Source: Enterobacter cloacae
Lineage (GTDB): Bacteria > Pseudomonadota > Gammaproteobacteria > Enterobacterales > Enterobacteriaceae
DNA: 64,000 bases
Reading direction: 5' to 3'
NCBI GenBank assembly: GCA_014169315.1
Contig: AP022133.1
Coordinates: 3,844,001-3,908,000 of the forward strand
The notes beneath the pieces were generated by a model, which ran no database searches, was not told where the DNA came from, and was given only the letters and a program-made list of their open reading frames with translations. The first letter of the stretch is position 1, and each line of letters begins with the position of its first letter. Below, in pieces: positions 40,283 through 51,410 of the stretch. A program made the position numbers and the translations under genes.

Positions 40283-41584
40283 TTAACGTTTTCCGCTGTG
40301 CAGCCAGAACGGCTCCTGCGAAATAGCCACGTTGCGGAAATGCTCAATCTCAATATGCTGACGGGTTTCGATGGCATGTTTCAGCCCCTGCCAGTTTTCC
40401 AGCCAGGCCTGCGTTTTTGCGCTGTCATAAGCCCCGGAAAGCAGCAACATGCTGTCGATATTACGCGCCAGACGGGGAAGCTGATCGCCATACTGGTCGC
40501 CCAGTGGATACGCAAAAGTGGTCTTCAACTCGGCGGCATGGCGTGAAAGATGGGTATCCGCAAAACGTTTGAAGTTTTCCGCAATTTTGGTCTGCGCTTT
40601 TGCATCCAGGAAACTGCGCCAGCCGCGCGTCACCAGAAACTCAGTCAGCGACAGTTTTGCCGCAGCGGTTTGCGGGCTGTAGATAGCCGTTTGCGCCGAC
40701 ACGTCAGAAAGCATCAACGTCTCGGTTTGCGTCAGCAGATCACGTAAGTGAGCGCTCGCTTTACGCGGGACAATGCCGCCGAAAAGCGCCAGGGTATGAC
40801 GCACCAGCCCGATAGCCGCCAGCACGTGAGACTTTGCATTTTTCACATTTCGCGCCCACAGTTCTTCATGGTATTGCCACTGAGTGAGCGCCAGCTCCAG
40901 CGCCGCTTCCATACCCTGTTCAACACTGGCTTTCGGGGCGACGTGTAAAATGGTCGTCTCTTTCAGTAAACGTGGCGCATCTCCGGCCGCCAGGTGGTAG
41001 CCACGCGCGGCTTTGCTCAGGCTACCCTGACGCAAACCGGACTGGTTCACCAGCTTGTGTGCCAGCTTCAGCACGTCGTTCACATCACCGTCCACCAGCT
41101 CAAGCTCCAGCTCGCAAAGGGGTTCCTGGTATTCACCTGCCTTCACGTCACCCAGATCCAGGGCAATCTCAATGCGACTTTTGCCTTCATTGACCAGCCA
41201 TTTTTCGCGCCAGAAATCGGTGCTGAACAGCGGCTGCACCTGCCCGGATAACGCTTCCGGCAGCAGGCCCTCAGGCCAGACTTCTGCCGGGAAACGGTCC
41301 AGTTCAAGTTCTGGCTTACTGATGTCGATATTGTATTCCGGGCGCTGATGTAAACCGCCCACCACGCGACCGGCAATTTTCATCGTCATCTCGTAGCGCC
41401 CGTTCGCGCCACGGATGCGCAGCCCCATATCATGACGGCGCAGCCAGTTGTCTGGTGTTTCATAATAGATGTTCAGCAGTTGTACCGGTTCATGGTGCTC
41501 GCCGGAAAGCGTGTGCAAATGTTGACGAAGCGCGTCAACGCTGTCTTTTTCGACGATAAACTTTAATTCGATTTCTTGAGCCAT
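40283..41584 (-). CDS. ygiF: Inorganic triphosphatase YgiF
   Basis: 433 residues. An N-terminal CYTH domain begins with the signature EIELKF, and its tunnel Arg/Lys/Glu residues recur in RIRGANGRYEMTMK. From about residue 220 a CHAD helical domain follows with conserved His/Arg (GLVRHTLALFGG). YgiF hydrolyses tripolyphosphate in E. coli. It lies 21 bp upstream of glnE. Confidence 0.94.
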   Translation of the reverse strand: MAQEIELKFIVEKDSVDALRQHLHTLSGEHHEPVQLLNIYYETPDNWLRRHDMGLRIRGANGRYEMTMKIAGRVVGGLHQRPEYNIDISKPELELDRFPAEVWPEGLLPEALSGQVQPLFSTDFWREKWLVNEGKSRIEIALDLGDVKAGEYQEPLCELELELVDGDVNDVLKLAHKLVNQSGLRQGSLSKAARGYHLAAGDAPRLLKETTILHVAPKASVEQGMEAALELALTQWQYHEELWARNVKNAKSHVLAAIGLVRHTLALFGGIVPRKASAHLRDLLTQTETLMLSDVSAQTAIYSPQTAAAKLSLTEFLVTRGWRSFLDAKAQTKIAENFKRFADTHLSRHAAELKTTFAYPLGDQYGDQLPRLARNIDSMLLLSGAYDSAKTQAWLENWQGLKHAIETRQHIEIEHFRNVAISQEPFWLHSGKR

Positions 41585-41813
41585 AGCCTTGTACTTATGC
41601 AGGCGTCACAGACGCGTCAATGAGGGCGAACTTCCTCGCCATTTGTTTGTCAGTACATAGTATTTTGCGCCAAATTGCCACGCAATGAGCAATTTGACGG
41701 GCGTAAATGTTTGACACCGTGACACAGATGATTCTGATTGCTGACGAATGCTTTGCGTAGAGACACTGTTGCCACTACTATCGTTCCACTATTCATGAAA
41801 ATAACGACTAATG

Positions 41814-42434
41814 ATGCTTAAATTACGCCTGATTGGACTTACTTTACTCGCTTTTAGCGCCGCAACTGCGGTACACGCTGAAGAGAAACGTTACGTTTCT
41901 GATGAACTGAACACCTGGGTACGCAGCGGCCCTGGAGATAATTATCGCCTCGTGGGTACGGTTAATGCCGGCGAGGAAGTGGTGCTATTACAGACCAATG
42001 CGGACACCAATTACGGGCAGGTTCGCGACAGCAGTGGTCGTACGTCCTGGATCCCACTGAAAGAGCTGAGCAATGTGCCAAGCCTGCGTACCCGCGTGCC
42101 GGATTTGGAAAATCAGGTGAAAACCCTGACCGACAAGCTCAATAACATTGACGGCACCTGGAACCAGCGCACCGCAGAAATGCAGCAAAAAGTGTCACAG
42201 AGCGACAGCGTGATTAGCAACCTGAAAGACGAAAACCAGAAACTGAAGAACGAGCTGATCGTCGCGCAGAAGAAAGTGAATGCTGCCAACCTGCAGCTCG
42301 ATGACAAACAGCGCACCATCATCATGCAGTGGTTTATGTATGGCGGCGGCGTGCTGGGCGTCGGCCTGGTGCTGGGCCTGGTTCTGCCACACCTGATCCC
42401 AAGCCGTAAGCGTAAAGACCGCTGGATGAACTAA
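41814..42434 (+). CDS. ygiM: SH3b-domain membrane protein YgiM
   Basis: 206 residues. A signal peptide (to VHA) is followed by an SH3b domain (ELNTWVRSGPGDNYRLVGTV), a long coiled coil (residues about 95-165) and one C-terminal transmembrane helix with a basic cytoplasmic tail (SRKRKDRW). This makes it a periplasmic, membrane-tethered protein of unknown role. The second of two Met codons fits homology. It lies 60 bp upstream of cca. Confidence 0.92.
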   Translation: MLKLRLIGLTLLAFSAATAVHAEEKRYVSDELNTWVRSGPGDNYRLVGTVNAGEEVVLLQTNADTNYGQVRDSSGRTSWIPLKELSNVPSLRTRVPDLENQVKTLTDKLNNIDGTWNQRTAEMQQKVSQSDSVISNLKDENQKLKNELIVAQKKVNAANLQLDDKQRTIIMQWFMYGGGVLGVGLVLGLVLPHLIPSRKRKDRWMN

Positions 42435-42494
42435 TTCGTCTTCTTTGCCAGACTTACGTATTATCCTGGAAAAGAGAAAACAGGAGTGTCGGGC

Positions 42495-43736
42495 GTGAAG
42501 AGTTATCTGGTCGGTGGTGCGGTACGTGATGCGTTGTTAGGTCTGCCGGTCAAAGATAAGGACTGGGTTGTGGTTGGAGCCACGCCCGCAGAGATGCTCG
42601 ACGCGGGTTACCAGCAGGTAGGTCGCGATTTTCCCGTGTTTCTGCACCCGCAAAGCCGTGAAGAGTACGCCCTGGCGCGTACCGAACGGAAATCCGGCTC
42701 AGGCTATACCGGCTTCACCTGTTATGCCGCACCGGACGTCACGCTGGAGCAAGATCTCCTGCGCCGCGATCTCACCATTAACGCGCTGGCGCAGGACAAT
42801 CAGGGCCATATTATCGACGCTTATGGCGGCCAGGACGATTTGCGTAACCGCATTTTACGTCACGTCTCCCCGGCGTTTTCTGAAGATCCGCTACGCGTGC
42901 TGCGCGTGGCGCGTTTTGCTGCACGCTATGCCCATCTGAGCTTCCGCATCGCCGATGAAACAATGGCGCTAATGACTGCGATGACCAATGCGGGCGAGCT
43001 GGAACACCTGACGCCAGAACGCGTCTGGAAAGAGACGGAAAATGCCCTGACCACCCGCAACCCGCAGGTCTTTTTCCAGGTGCTTCGCGACTGTGGCGCA
43101 CTGAAGGTTCTTTTCCCGGAAATCGATAATCTGTTTGGCGTCCCGGCTCCGGCAAAGTGGCACCCGGAAATTGATACTGGCGTTCATACCCTGATGACGT
43201 TGAGTATGGCCGCGATGCTCAGCCCGGAGGTTGATGTTCGTTTTGCCACCCTGTGCCACGATCTCGGCAAAGGGTTAACGCCAAAAGCATTCTGGCCGCG
43301 CCATCACGGTCACGGCCCGGCTGGCGTGAAGCTGGTAGAAGGTCTTTGCCAGCGTCTGCGCGTACCTAACGAGATCCGCGACCTGGCAAAACTGGTGGCA
43401 GAATTCCATGACCTGATCCACACCTTCCCGATCCTGAAACCGGCCACCATCGTGAAATTGTTCGACAACATCGACGCCTGGCGTAAACCGCAGCGCGTGG
43501 AGCAGATCGCGCTCACCAGCGAGGCTGACGTTCGTGGGCGAACCGGGTTTGAAGCCTGTGATTATCCGCAAGGTCGTTTGCTGCGCGAGGCGTGGAACGT
43601 CGCCAAAGCGGTGCCAACCAAAGACGTCGTGGAAGCCGGGTTCAAAGGGCCGGAGATTCGGGAAGAGCTGACAAAACGGCGGATTCAGGCAGTAGCGGAC
43701 TGGAAAGAACAGCGTTGCCCTCAGCCAAAAGACTGA
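42495..43736 (+). CDS. cca: CCA-adding tRNA nucleotidyltransferase with HD domain
   Basis: 413 residues. The head domain has [10 protein letters not shown] and the DKDWVVVG catalytic carboxylates, then RRDLTINA. The C-terminal HD phosphohydrolase domain shows HDLGKG and the surrounding His residues. It builds or repairs the 3'-CCA of tRNA and has phosphatase/2',3'-cyclic phosphodiesterase activity in E. coli. A GTG start at 42495 is favoured: CAGGAG sits 8 bp before it, and homologues start at this residue. An in-frame GTG lies 9 bp earlier. Confidence 0.94.
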   Translation: MKSYLVGGAVRDALLGLPVKDKDWVVVGATPAEMLDAGYQQVGRDFPVFLHPQSREEYALARTERKSGSGYTGFTCYAAPDVTLEQDLLRRDLTINALAQDNQGHIIDAYGGQDDLRNRILRHVSPAFSEDPLRVLRVARFAARYAHLSFRIADETMALMTAMTNAGELEHLTPERVWKETENALTTRNPQVFFQVLRDCGALKVLFPEIDNLFGVPAPAKWHPEIDTGVHTLMTLSMAAMLSPEVDVRFATLCHDLGKGLTPKAFWPRHHGHGPAGVKLVEGLCQRLRVPNEIRDLAKLVAEFHDLIHTFPILKPATIVKLFDNIDAWRKPQRVEQIALTSEADVRGRTGFEACDYPQGRLLREAWNVAKAVPTKDVVEAGFKGPEIREELTKRRIQAVADWKEQRCPQPKD

Positions 43737-43743
43737 GGGCAAC
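43714..43743. terminator. Hairpin spanning the cca stop codon
   Basis: A perfect 11-bp inverted repeat (GTTGCCCTCAG / CTGAGGGCAAC) with an 8-base loop. Its right arm contains the cca stop, and it ends 3 bp before the uppP stop. There is no U-tract, so it may be a 3'-end stabiliser as much as a terminator. Confidence 0.6.
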
Positions 43744-43746
43744 CGG

Positions 43747-44568
43747 TCAGAAGAAGACCACGTAAACGGCAGCCGCCACGATAAAGCGATAGATCGCAAA
43801 CGGAATAAACGAGATACGCTTGATCAACTGCAGGAAGGTTTTAATGGCAATCAGCGCCACAATAAACGCGGTGATGAAGCCCACGGCGAACATCGGAATA
43901 TCACCCGTCGTCAGGAAGCCAATGCTTTTATAGACGTCGAGTGCGGTTGCGCCCATCATCATCGGCACGGCCAGCAGGAAGGAAAACTCCGACGCGGCAT
44001 AGCGGCTCACGCCCATCAACATCCCGCCAGAAATCGTAGCTCCTGAGCGCGAGAAGCCCGGCCACAGGGCCAGACACTGGAAGCAACCAATGATGAATGC
44101 CTGACGGTAGGTCATATCGTCCAGGCCTTCTGCGCGAGGGACTTTAGGTTTCAGCACTTCTGCCGCAATCAGCAGGAAGCCGCCGACAACCAGCGCATAC
44201 ATCACGTTAATCGGGTTAAACAGCGATTTGATGGTGTCGTGGAAAACCAGCCCCAGCACCACCGCCGGGATCATCCCCAGCAGGATATGGATCAGCGACA
44301 AGCGACCTTTACCCAAACCTTCATGCTCTGGCGGACGACCAAAGTGGATACCAATCAGGCCAAACAGACGACGCCAGAACATCACAACCACGGCCAGAAT
44401 AGACCCCAACTGAATAACGACTTCAAACGTCTTTGCCGTATCACCTTCAAAGCCCAGAAGATGGCCAACGATAATCATATGGCCCGTGCTGGAGACAGGT
44501 AAAAACTCCGTCAATCCTTCGACCACACCCAGTATTGCCGCCACCAGCAGCGAGTGTATATCGCTCAT
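43747..44568 (-). CDS. uppP: Undecaprenyl-diphosphate phosphatase
   Basis: 273 residues, polytopic membrane protein (BacA family). The two active-site motifs are [17 protein letters not shown] near residues 14-30 and PGFSRSGAT near residue 170. It recycles undecaprenyl pyrophosphate for peptidoglycan and O-antigen synthesis, which gives bacitracin resistance when abundant. Convergent with cca. Confidence 0.95.
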   Translation of the reverse strand: MSDIHSLLVAAILGVVEGLTEFLPVSSTGHMIIVGHLLGFEGDTAKTFEVVIQLGSILAVVVMFWRRLFGLIGIHFGRPPEHEGLGKGRLSLIHILLGMIPAVVLGLVFHDTIKSLFNPINVMYALVVGGFLLIAAEVLKPKVPRAEGLDDMTYRQAFIIGCFQCLALWPGFSRSGATISGGMLMGVSRYAASEFSFLLAVPMMMGATALDVYKSIGFLTTGDIPMFAVGFITAFIVALIAIKTFLQLIKRISFIPFAIYRFIVAAAVYVVFF

Positions 44569-44661
44569 CTATAAACCCCTAAAAAGATATAAAAAAAACG
44601 GTGTACCACTAAGGCAACCGTGAAAGATACAAGCCTTAAGACCAATATAGCCGAAAATGGT

Positions 44662-45045
44662 TTAGCTATTATGACGTTGGATATTCCCTTTCAGATTTTT
44701 GCCACGCTCAATGATAACGCCGACGTTAGTCGCACGCGCCACGGCCCCCGGTTTGCTCAGCTTGATACGCACCCACGGTGAGTTGAACCGGCTCAGCAGC
44801 AGCTCTGCCACCTCCTCAGCCACGCGCTCCACCAGGGCAAAACGCTGTCCTTCAACGTGGTTAACCACCGTTTCGCTGATATCGGCATAGCTCAGACAAT
44901 CATTCACGTCATCGCTTTTCGCTGACGTGCGGTTATCCCAGCCCATTTCGATATCGAACACGAGCTTCTGTTCAATGGTCTGTTCCCAGTCGTAAACACC
45001 AATAGTGGTGATTACCGAAAGTTGCTCTATAAATACTATATCCAT
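44662..45045 (-). CDS. folB: Dihydroneopterin aldolase
   Basis: 127 residues of the FolB/FolX family ([21 protein letters not shown]), with catalytic Glu and Lys in the IKLSKPGAV segment. It cleaves and epimerises dihydroneopterin in folate synthesis. The tail is about 5 residues longer than in E. coli. It is divergent from plsY with a 107-bp gap. Confidence 0.93.
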   Translation of the reverse strand: MDIVFIEQLSVITTIGVYDWEQTIEQKLVFDIEMGWDNRTSAKSDDVNDCLSYADISETVVNHVEGQRFALVERVAEEVAELLLSRFNSPWVRIKLSKPGAVARATNVGVIIERGKNLKGNIQRHNS

Positions 45046-45152
45046 CACGACCTGCCTGCTTTTTGGCTAAACCGGATACCACTTCCGGCGAATTATGCGT
45101 ATTATCCACAGATGCTGAAAATACAGATACATTTTCAAAACGGAACAGCGTT

Positions 45153-45767
45153 ATGAGTGCAATCGCGCCTGGAATGATCTTCCTCGCTTACCTTTGCGGC
45201 TCAATCTCCAGCGCCATTCTGGTCTGCCGTATCGCCGGGTTACCTGACCCACGCGAAAACGGTTCCGGGAACCCCGGAGCGACCAATGTACTACGAATTG
45301 GCGGCAAGGGAGCAGCCGTAGCGGTTTTGGTTTTTGATGTACTGAAAGGGATGCTACCCGTCTGGGGCGCATATGCGCTGGGCGTCACGCCGTTCTGGCT
45401 GGGGCTGATTGCTATCGCCGCCTGTGTTGGCCATATCTGGCCCGTATTCTTCGGCTTTAAAGGCGGCAAAGGCGTCGCCACCGCATTTGGTGCCATTGCA
45501 CCTATCGGCTGGGATCTCACCGGCGTTATGGCAGGCACCTGGCTGTTAACCATTTTACTGAGCGGCTATTCTTCGCTGGGCGCGATTGTCAGCGCGCTGA
45601 TTGCGCCGTTTTACGTCTGGTGGTTCAAACCCCAGTTTACCTTCCCGGTGTCGATGCTCTCCTGCCTGATCCTGCTGCGTCACCACGATAATATTCAGCG
45701 CCTGTGGCGTCGTCAGGAAACCAAAATCTGGACGAAGCTCAAGAGAAAGAAAAAAGAGCCTGAATAA
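45153..45767 (+). CDS. plsY: Acyl-phosphate glycerol-3-phosphate acyltransferase PlsY
   Basis: 204 residues with five membrane helices. It has the three PlsY motifs: [19 protein letters not shown] and the C-terminal RHHDNIQRL region. It acylates glycerol 3-phosphate from acyl-phosphate. The 30-codon upstream extension of the frame lacks homology; MSAIAPGM is the conserved start. Confidence 0.94.
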   Translation: MSAIAPGMIFLAYLCGSISSAILVCRIAGLPDPRENGSGNPGATNVLRIGGKGAAVAVLVFDVLKGMLPVWGAYALGVTPFWLGLIAIAACVGHIWPVFFGFKGGKGVATAFGAIAPIGWDLTGVMAGTWLLTILLSGYSSLGAIVSALIAPFYVWWFKPQFTFPVSMLSCLILLRHHDNIQRLWRRQETKIWTKLKRKKKEPE

Positions 45768-45836
45768 CCCACACGCCCTCACAATGCCCGGCTGCGCTGA
45801 CCTTGCGCGGGCCGGTCTTTCCCTCGCATTTTATCC

Positions 45837-45851
45837 ATAAGCGACTCATAT
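45837..45851 (+). promoter_or_regulatory. Candidate Nac binding site, urease promoter
   Basis: ATA-N9-TAT (ATAAGCGACTCATAT) fits the Nac consensus. Its centre is about 43 bp upstream of the start site predicted from the adjoining -10, close to where Nac activates the Klebsiella urease operon. This suggests induction by nitrogen limitation. Confidence 0.6.
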
Positions 45852-45880
45852 GACAGCCTTCATTTCTGCCAGGGCATACT
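45851..45880 (+). promoter_or_regulatory. Candidate sigma-70 promoter for ureD
   Basis: TGACAG as a -35 and CATACT as a -10 with 18-bp spacing, 36 bp before the ureD start. The boxes are moderate matches, which fits a promoter needing an activator. Confidence 0.45.
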
Positions 45881-45915
45881 GAAACGTAACCCGTACGCGC
45901 GCAGATGGATGCAGC

Positions 45916-46743
45916 ATGTTAGCAACTCAGGTCACTGATAACTCTTACAAAGGCTGGCAGGCATCGCTTACCCTGCAATTTTGTCATACCCCTGAGAAAA
46001 CCCTCCTGCACTCCGCTCACCACGTCGGGCCTCTTACCGTCCAGCGTCCGTTTTATCCCGAAGGTGATACCTGCCATCTTTATCTCCTGCACCCACCCGG
46101 CGGGATTGTCGGCGGTGATACGCTGGATATCTCCGTTCACCTGGAAGCCAAAAGCCATACGCTTATCACCATGCCCGGTGCCAGTAAGTTTTACCGCAGC
46201 AATGGCCCACAGGCATGTCTGAACCAGCACTTTTACCTCGGCAAAGAGGCAACGCTGGAGTGGCTGCCGCAGGACACTATTCTCTTTCCCGGCGCGAACG
46301 CAGCCTTACGCTCCGTTTTTCACCTGGAGGCGTCCAGCACGCTGTTGGCCTGGGAATTGTACTGTCTGGGTCGCCCGGTGATTAACGAAACCTTCAGCCA
46401 CGGTACGCTCGAAAGCCGCCTTGAGGTGTGGGTCGACGGTGAGCCGCGCTTAATTGAACGTCAACATCTCAGCGACGGCAATCTCGCCCCCGTTGCCGGG
46501 CAGCCGTGGGTGGGCACACTGTTGTTCTATCCCGCCACGGAAAATCACCTTGAGGTGGTACGCGAACGGCTTGCGCCGCTGCATACCTTTGCCGGCGCGA
46601 CACTCACCGAAGGTCTGCTGTCGGTGCGGTTTCTCTCCCACGATAACCTGATTTGTCAGCGGGTGATGCGCGATATCTGGCAGTCGCTTCGCCCGCTCTT
46701 AACCCCCAAAACCGCCTGTTCGCCCCGTATCTGGCAGACATAA
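45916..46743 (+). CDS. ureD: Urease accessory protein UreD
   Basis: 275 residues. It shows the family blocks [27 protein letters not shown] and [11 protein letters not shown]. UreD (UreH) forms the scaffold with UreF and UreG on apo-urease and guides nickel to the active site. First gene of the urease operon, 10 bp before ureA. The RBS is weak. Confidence 0.94.
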   Translation: MLATQVTDNSYKGWQASLTLQFCHTPEKTLLHSAHHVGPLTVQRPFYPEGDTCHLYLLHPPGGIVGGDTLDISVHLEAKSHTLITMPGASKFYRSNGPQACLNQHFYLGKEATLEWLPQDTILFPGANAALRSVFHLEASSTLLAWELYCLGRPVINETFSHGTLESRLEVWVDGEPRLIERQHLSDGNLAPVAGQPWVGTLLFYPATENHLEVVRERLAPLHTFAGATLTEGLLSVRFLSHDNLICQRVMRDIWQSLRPLLTPKTACSPRIWQT

Positions 46744-46753
46744 GAGAAACGTT

Positions 46754-47056
46754 ATGGAACTGACCCCCAGAGAAAAAGACAAGCTGTTGTTATTTACCGC
46801 TGCGCTGGTTGCCGAACGCCGCCTTGCGCGCGGGGTAAAGCTCAATTACCCGGAATCCGTCGCGCTGATCAGCGCCTTTATTATGGAAGGCGCACGCGAT
46901 GGTGAAACCGTCGCCTCGTTAATGGAAGCGGGTCGCCACGTCCTGACGCGCACACAGGTGATGGAGGGCGTACCGGAGATGATCCCCGACATTCAGGTGG
47001 AAGCCACCTTCCCGGACGGATCAAAGCTCGTCACCGTTCACAACCCGATCGTATAA
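46754..47056 (+). CDS. ureA: Urease gamma subunit
   Basis: 100 residues, starting [14 protein letters not shown], the usual gamma-subunit length. It has the conserved [10 protein letters not shown] and [17 protein letters not shown] segments. A structural subunit of the (UreABC)3 enzyme, as in Klebsiella. Confidence 0.96.
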   Translation: MELTPREKDKLLLFTAALVAERRLARGVKLNYPESVALISAFIMEGARDGETVASLMEAGRHVLTRTQVMEGVPEMIPDIQVEATFPDGSKLVTVHNPIV

Positions 47057-47066
47057 GGAGCTGACG

Positions 47067-47381
47067 ATGATCCCAGGTGAATACCAGATCCAGCCCGGAA
47101 ATATTGCGCTTAATGTCGGACGGGAAACCCGGAGCGCGATCGTCGAAAACCACGGTGACAGGCCGATCCAGGTGGGATCGCACTACCACTTTTATGAGGT
47201 CAATCCGGCGCTGAAATTCGACAGAGAAGCCACCAAAGGCTACCGGCTGAACATCCCGGCGGGGACTGCCGTACGTTTCGAGCCCGGCCAGAAGCGCGAG
47301 GTCACACTGGTTCGGGTTGCGGGTGCGCAATGCATTTTCGGTTTTCGCGCTGAAGTCATGGGGGAGGTGAAAAATGGCTGA
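47067..47381 (+). CDS. ureB: Urease beta subunit
   Basis: 104 residues, starting [11 protein letters not shown]. It has the [11 protein letters not shown] and FEPGQKREV motifs of the beta subunit. It overlaps ureC by 8 bp, so the subunits are translationally coupled. An RBS (AAGGAG) lies 8 bp before the start. Confidence 0.96.
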   Translation: MIPGEYQIQPGNIALNVGRETRSAIVENHGDRPIQVGSHYHFYEVNPALKFDREATKGYRLNIPAGTAVRFEPGQKREVTLVRVAGAQCIFGFRAEVMGEVKNG

Positions 47382-49077
47382 TATTTCACGCCAGGCCTAC
47401 GCCGACATGTTCGGCCCAACCACCGGGGATAAAGTGCGCCTGGCCGACAGTGAACTGTGGATCGAAGTCGAAAACGATCTCACGGTCTACGGCGAAGAGG
47501 TCAAATTCGGCGGTGGGAAAGTGATCCGTGACGGTATGGGCCAGGGGCAGATGACAGCTGATGACTGTGTGGATCTGGTGCTCACCAACGCGCTGATTGT
47601 CGATCACTGGGGGATCGTAAAAGCCGATATCGGCGTGAAGAACGGCAGGATCTTCGCCGTCGGCAAAGCCGGTAACCCGGACATTCAGCCCGGCGTGACG
47701 ATCCCGATTGGTGCCGCGACGGAGGTGATCGCCGCCGAAGGGAAGATCGTTACCGCGGGCGGGATCGACACCCACATCCACTGGATCTGCCCGCAGCAGG
47801 CGGAAGAGGCGCTCGTCTCCGGCGTCACCACCATGATCGGCGGCGGTACCGGGCCTGCGGCAGGCACTCACGCCACCACCTGCACGCCGGGGCCGTGGTA
47901 TATCGCCCGCATGCTGCAGGCCGCCGACACGCTGCCGGTGAATATCGGTTTGCTCGGCAAAGGTAACGGCTCAAACCCTGATGCCCTGCGCGAGCAAATT
48001 ACAGCTGGCGCAATCGGGCTGAAGATCCACGAGGACTGGGGCGCAACGCCTGCGGCGATCAACTGTTCGCTGGAGGTGGCGGAAGAGATGGATATTCAGG
48101 TGGCGCTGCACAGCGACACGCTGAACGAGTCCGGTTTTGTTGAAGACACGCTGGCGGCCATTGGCGGGCGCACCATCCACACGTTCCACACTGAAGGGGC
48201 GGGTGGCGGACATGCGCCGGACATCATCACCGCCTGTGCGCATCCCAATATTCTGCCCTCCTCCACCAACCCGACGCTGCCCTACACGGTGAACACCATC
48301 GACGAGCATCTCGACATGCTGATGGTTTGCCACCACCTCGACCCGGATATCGCCGAAGACGTGGCTTTTGCCGAATCCCGTATTCGTCGGGAAACCATCG
48401 CCGCCGAAGATGTACTGCACGATATTGGCGCGTTCTCGCTCACCTCGTCCGACTCCCAGGCAATGGGACGCGTAGGCGAAGTGATAATCCGCACCTGGCA
48501 GGTGGCACACCGCATGAAAGTCCAGCGTGGCGCGCTGCCGGAAGAAACTGGCGATAACGATAACTTCCGCGTGAAGCGCTACGTCGCAAAATACACCATC
48601 AACCCGGCCCTGACCCACGGTATCGCCCATGAAGTCGGTTCCATTGAAGCCGGAAAACTGGCGGATCTGGTGGTCTGGTCACCCGTATTCTTTGGCGTAA
48701 AACCCGCCACCATTGTGAAAGGCGGAATGATCGCCTGTGCGCCGATGGGCGATATCAACGCATCTATCCCCACGCCGCAGCCGGTGCATTACCGCCCGAT
48801 GTTTGGCGCACTGGGTGCGACACGGCATGCCACCCGCCTGACGTTTGTCTCGCAGGCAGCCGCAACCCATGGCATCCCGCAGCAGCTCAATCTGCAAAGC
48901 GCGACCGCAGTGGTGAAAGGCTGCCGGACGGTGAAAAAGGCCGACATGATCCACAACAGTTTGCAGCCCAACATCACCGTTGATTCGCAAACCTATGAGG
49001 TCCGTGTCGACGGTGAATTGATTACCAGCGAGCCGGCAGAGATCCTGCCGATGGCCCAGCGCTATTTCCTGTTTTGA
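47374..49077 (+). CDS. ureC: Urease alpha (catalytic) subunit
   Basis: 567 residues. All active-site residues are present at Klebsiella positions: H134 and H136 (THIHW), carbamylated K217 and H219 (GLKIHE), H246 (ALHSD), and H272 (TFHTEG). The flap Cys/His are in VCHHLDP and the metal-ligand Asp in SSDSQAMGR. It hydrolyses urea to ammonia and carbamate with two Ni2+ in the cytosol. Intact, so urease activity is expected. Confidence 0.97.
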   Translation: MADISRQAYADMFGPTTGDKVRLADSELWIEVENDLTVYGEEVKFGGGKVIRDGMGQGQMTADDCVDLVLTNALIVDHWGIVKADIGVKNGRIFAVGKAGNPDIQPGVTIPIGAATEVIAAEGKIVTAGGIDTHIHWICPQQAEEALVSGVTTMIGGGTGPAAGTHATTCTPGPWYIARMLQAADTLPVNIGLLGKGNGSNPDALREQITAGAIGLKIHEDWGATPAAINCSLEVAEEMDIQVALHSDTLNESGFVEDTLAAIGGRTIHTFHTEGAGGGHAPDIITACAHPNILPSSTNPTLPYTVNTIDEHLDMLMVCHHLDPDIAEDVAFAESRIRRETIAAEDVLHDIGAFSLTSSDSQAMGRVGEVIIRTWQVAHRMKVQRGALPEETGDNDNFRVKRYVAKYTINPALTHGIAHEVGSIEAGKLADLVVWSPVFFGVKPATIVKGGMIACAPMGDINASIPTPQPVHYRPMFGALGATRHATRLTFVSQAAATHGIPQQLNLQSATAVVKGCRTVKKADMIHNSLQPNITVDSQTYEVRVDGELITSEPAEILPMAQRYFLF

Positions 49078-49086
49078 GGAGGAACG

Positions 49087-49551
49087 ATGATCTACCTGAC
49101 CCAACGCCTTGACCACGCCCACCGCATCACCGCCAGCGTCACACTCCCCATTGATGTGCGGGTGAAAAGCCGTGCCCGTGTCGCGCTGAACGATGGCCGC
49201 GATGCCGGGCTGATGCTGCCACGCGGTTTGCTGCTGCGCGGCGGAGACCTGCTCACCACCGAAGATGGTAGCGAGGTCATTGAAGTGATCGCCGCACCAG
49301 AGTCGGTATCAGTCGTGCAATGCTCAGATCCCTTCCTGCTCGCCCGCGCCTGCTATCACCTGGGTAACCGCCACGTCCCGCTGCAGATCATGCCCGGTGA
49401 GTTGCGCTATCACCACGATCACGTCCTCGACGACATGCTGCGTCAGTTCGGGCTGGAGGTCACATACGCCACGCTGCCGTTTGAACCGGAAGCGGGTGCA
49501 TACACCAGCGATGCCCACAGCCACAGCCATTCGCACGCTCATTCACACTAA
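49087..49551 (+). CDS. ureE: Urease nickel metallochaperone UreE
   Basis: 154 residues with the N-terminal peptide-binding domain and C-terminal metal domain (GNRHVPLQI, YHHDHVLDDML). The tail is His-rich (alternating SH/AH repeats, 5 His in the last 12 residues), typical for nickel storage. It delivers Ni2+ to the UreDFG complex. Confidence 0.95.
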   Translation: MIYLTQRLDHAHRITASVTLPIDVRVKSRARVALNDGRDAGLMLPRGLLLRGGDLLTTEDGSEVIEVIAAPESVSVVQCSDPFLLARACYHLGNRHVPLQIMPGELRYHHDHVLDDMLRQFGLEVTYATLPFEPEAGAYTSDAHSHSHSHAHSH

Positions 49552-49561
49552 GGATCCCATC

Positions 49562-50101
49562 ATGCGCAAATATTTACCTCTGTTATTGCTGGCCTTCTCC
49601 CTTCCGGCGCTCGCCCACCCAGGACATGGAGCCGACAGCTTTCAGGCCGGTTTTTTCCACCCGCTGACCGGCCTTGATCACCTGCTGATGCTGACCGGTG
49701 CAGGCGTGCTTTCCGCCCTGAGCGGACGCAAGCTGTTACTGCCTTTTACCACCCTCGGCATGATGCTGGCAGGTGCCATTGCGGGCAGCCTTTTCGGCGG
49801 TTTTAGCGGCATGGAGATGCTGATTATCGCTTCGCTGGCGGTGTGTGGCGTGATGATGTTTAAAACCGAAAACCGTCTGCTGCTGGTCGTGCCTGCGCTG
49901 GCGATGTTCCACGGCTGGGCACACGGCGTGGAGATGTCTGGTCACAACTTCTGGCTCTTCACCACCGGGTTTATGTTTGCCAGCGCCACGGTACTATGCG
50001 CCAGTTTCGCCGCAGGGTTACTGCTGCGCCGTCACGACGGTCTGCGTAAAACCTTCGGCGGCGGGCTGATTGTCTCCGCCCTGCTGGTGCTGATGAGCTA
50101 A
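49562..50101 (+). CDS. ureJ: HupE/UreJ family nickel transport protein
   Basis: 179 residues. A signal-like N-terminus ends in ALAHPGHG, then the [10 protein letters not shown] motif and about five to six membrane helices with HGWAHGVE. The family imports nickel or cobalt for hydrogenases and ureases. Its position between ureE and ureF supports a nickel role for urease. It overlaps ureF by one base (TAATG). The open frame runs upstream into ureE but the start MRKYLPLLL gives a clean signal. Confidence 0.9.
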   Translation: MRKYLPLLLLAFSLPALAHPGHGADSFQAGFFHPLTGLDHLLMLTGAGVLSALSGRKLLLPFTTLGMMLAGAIAGSLFGGFSGMEMLIIASLAVCGVMMFKTENRLLLVVPALAMFHGWAHGVEMSGHNFWLFTTGFMFASATVLCASFAAGLLLRRHDGLRKTFGGGLIVSALLVLMS

Positions 50102-50775
50102 TGGAGCACAGCCGCCAGTGGTTACGCCTGATGCAGCTTTCCAGCAGCAGCCTGCCGGTCGGGTCGTTTACCTGGTCGCAGGGGCTGGAGTGGGCTGTTG
50201 AAGCGGGTTGGGTAGCCAGTGTCGAGGCATTCAGACACTGGCAAATTCAGCAGATGGAGCAGAGCTTTTTCTGCGTCGATCTGCCGCTGTTTATGCGTCT
50301 GTACCGGGCCTGCGAGCAGCAGGATCTGACGGCAGCAAAACGCTGGGCGGCATACCTTCTCGCCTGCCGGGAAACGCGTGAACTGCGCGAAGAAGAACGT
50401 AATCGCGGTGCTGCATTTACCCGCCTGGTCAAAAGCTGGGAGCCGGACTATCCGGCAGCGTGGCAGCCGTTGTTTATGCAAAGCCAGCTCTGCGGCATGG
50501 CGTGGCTCGGCGTACGCTGGGGCATTGGCGCTCGCGAGCTGGCACTGAGCCTGGGCTATAGCTGGATTGAAAGCGCAGTGATGGCAGGCGTCAAGCTGGT
50601 GCCGTTCGGACAACAGGCCGCACAACAGCTGATTATTACCCTGAGCGACCATTTCGCTGAAGGGCTTGATGCGGCGCTGTCACGCAGCGATGACGAGCTG
50701 GGCGCAGCCACGCCACTTTCGGCCATCGCCTCTGCGCGACACGAAACACAATATTCACGATTATTCCGTTCCTGA
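50101..50775 (+). CDS. ureF: Urease accessory protein UreF
   Basis: 224 residues, largely helical, with the [20 protein letters not shown]-terminal block and the conserved C-terminal [14 protein letters not shown] tail that contacts UreD/UreG. It acts as a GTPase checkpoint in urease activation. It lies 9 bp upstream of ureG. Confidence 0.95.
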   Translation: MEHSRQWLRLMQLSSSSLPVGSFTWSQGLEWAVEAGWVASVEAFRHWQIQQMEQSFFCVDLPLFMRLYRACEQQDLTAAKRWAAYLLACRETRELREEERNRGAAFTRLVKSWEPDYPAAWQPLFMQSQLCGMAWLGVRWGIGARELALSLGYSWIESAVMAGVKLVPFGQQAAQQLIITLSDHFAEGLDAALSRSDDELGAATPLSAIASARHETQYSRLFRS

Positions 50776-50784
50776 GGAGTCAAC

Positions 50785-51402
50785 ATGGCTGATGACAAAC
50801 ATCCCCTGCGCGTTGGCGTGGGTGGCCCGGTGGGGTCGGGCAAAACCGCCCTGCTGGAAGCACTCTGCAAGGCAATGCGCGACACGTACCATCTCGCAGT
50901 AGTAACCAATGATATCTACACCAAAGAGGATCAGCGGATCCTGACCGAAGCGGGCGCGCTGGAACCAGAGCGCATCGTGGGTGTGGAGACCGGTGGTTGT
51001 CCGCATACCGCCATCCGTGAAGATGCATCGATGAACCTCGCGGCAGTCGAAGCGCTCAGCGAGAAGTTTGGCAATCTGGATCTGATCTTCGTTGAAAGCG
51101 GCGGCGACAACCTGAGTGCGACTTTCAGCCCGGAGCTGGCGGATCTGACCATTTACGTGATTGACGTGGCTGAGGGAGAAAAAATCCCACGTAAAGGCGG
51201 GCCGGGGATCACCAAATCGGATTTTCTGGTGATCAACAAAACCGACCTCGCGCCGTACGTCGGTGCTTCGCTGGAGGTGATGGAACGCGACACCAACCGC
51301 ATGCGCGGTGAGCGTCCGTGGACATTTACCAACCTGAAGGCGGGCGATGGTCTGGCGACGATTATTGCGTTTCTGGAAGAAAGAGGAATGCTGCGGGTGT
51401 AG
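50785..51402 (+). CDS. ureG: Urease accessory GTPase UreG
   Basis: 205 residues. The P-loop GGPVGSGKT is at residues 12-20, the nickel-binding CPH in GGCPHTA, and the guanine-specificity NKTD motif is in VINKTDL. It couples GTP hydrolysis to nickel insertion into urease. Last gene of the operon. Confidence 0.96.
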   Translation: MADDKHPLRVGVGGPVGSGKTALLEALCKAMRDTYHLAVVTNDIYTKEDQRILTEAGALEPERIVGVETGGCPHTAIREDASMNLAAVEALSEKFGNLDLIFVESGGDNLSATFSPELADLTIYVIDVAEGEKIPRKGGPGITKSDFLVINKTDLAPYVGASLEVMERDTNRMRGERPWTFTNLKAGDGLATIIAFLEERGMLRV

Positions 51403-51410
51403 TCGTAAAT

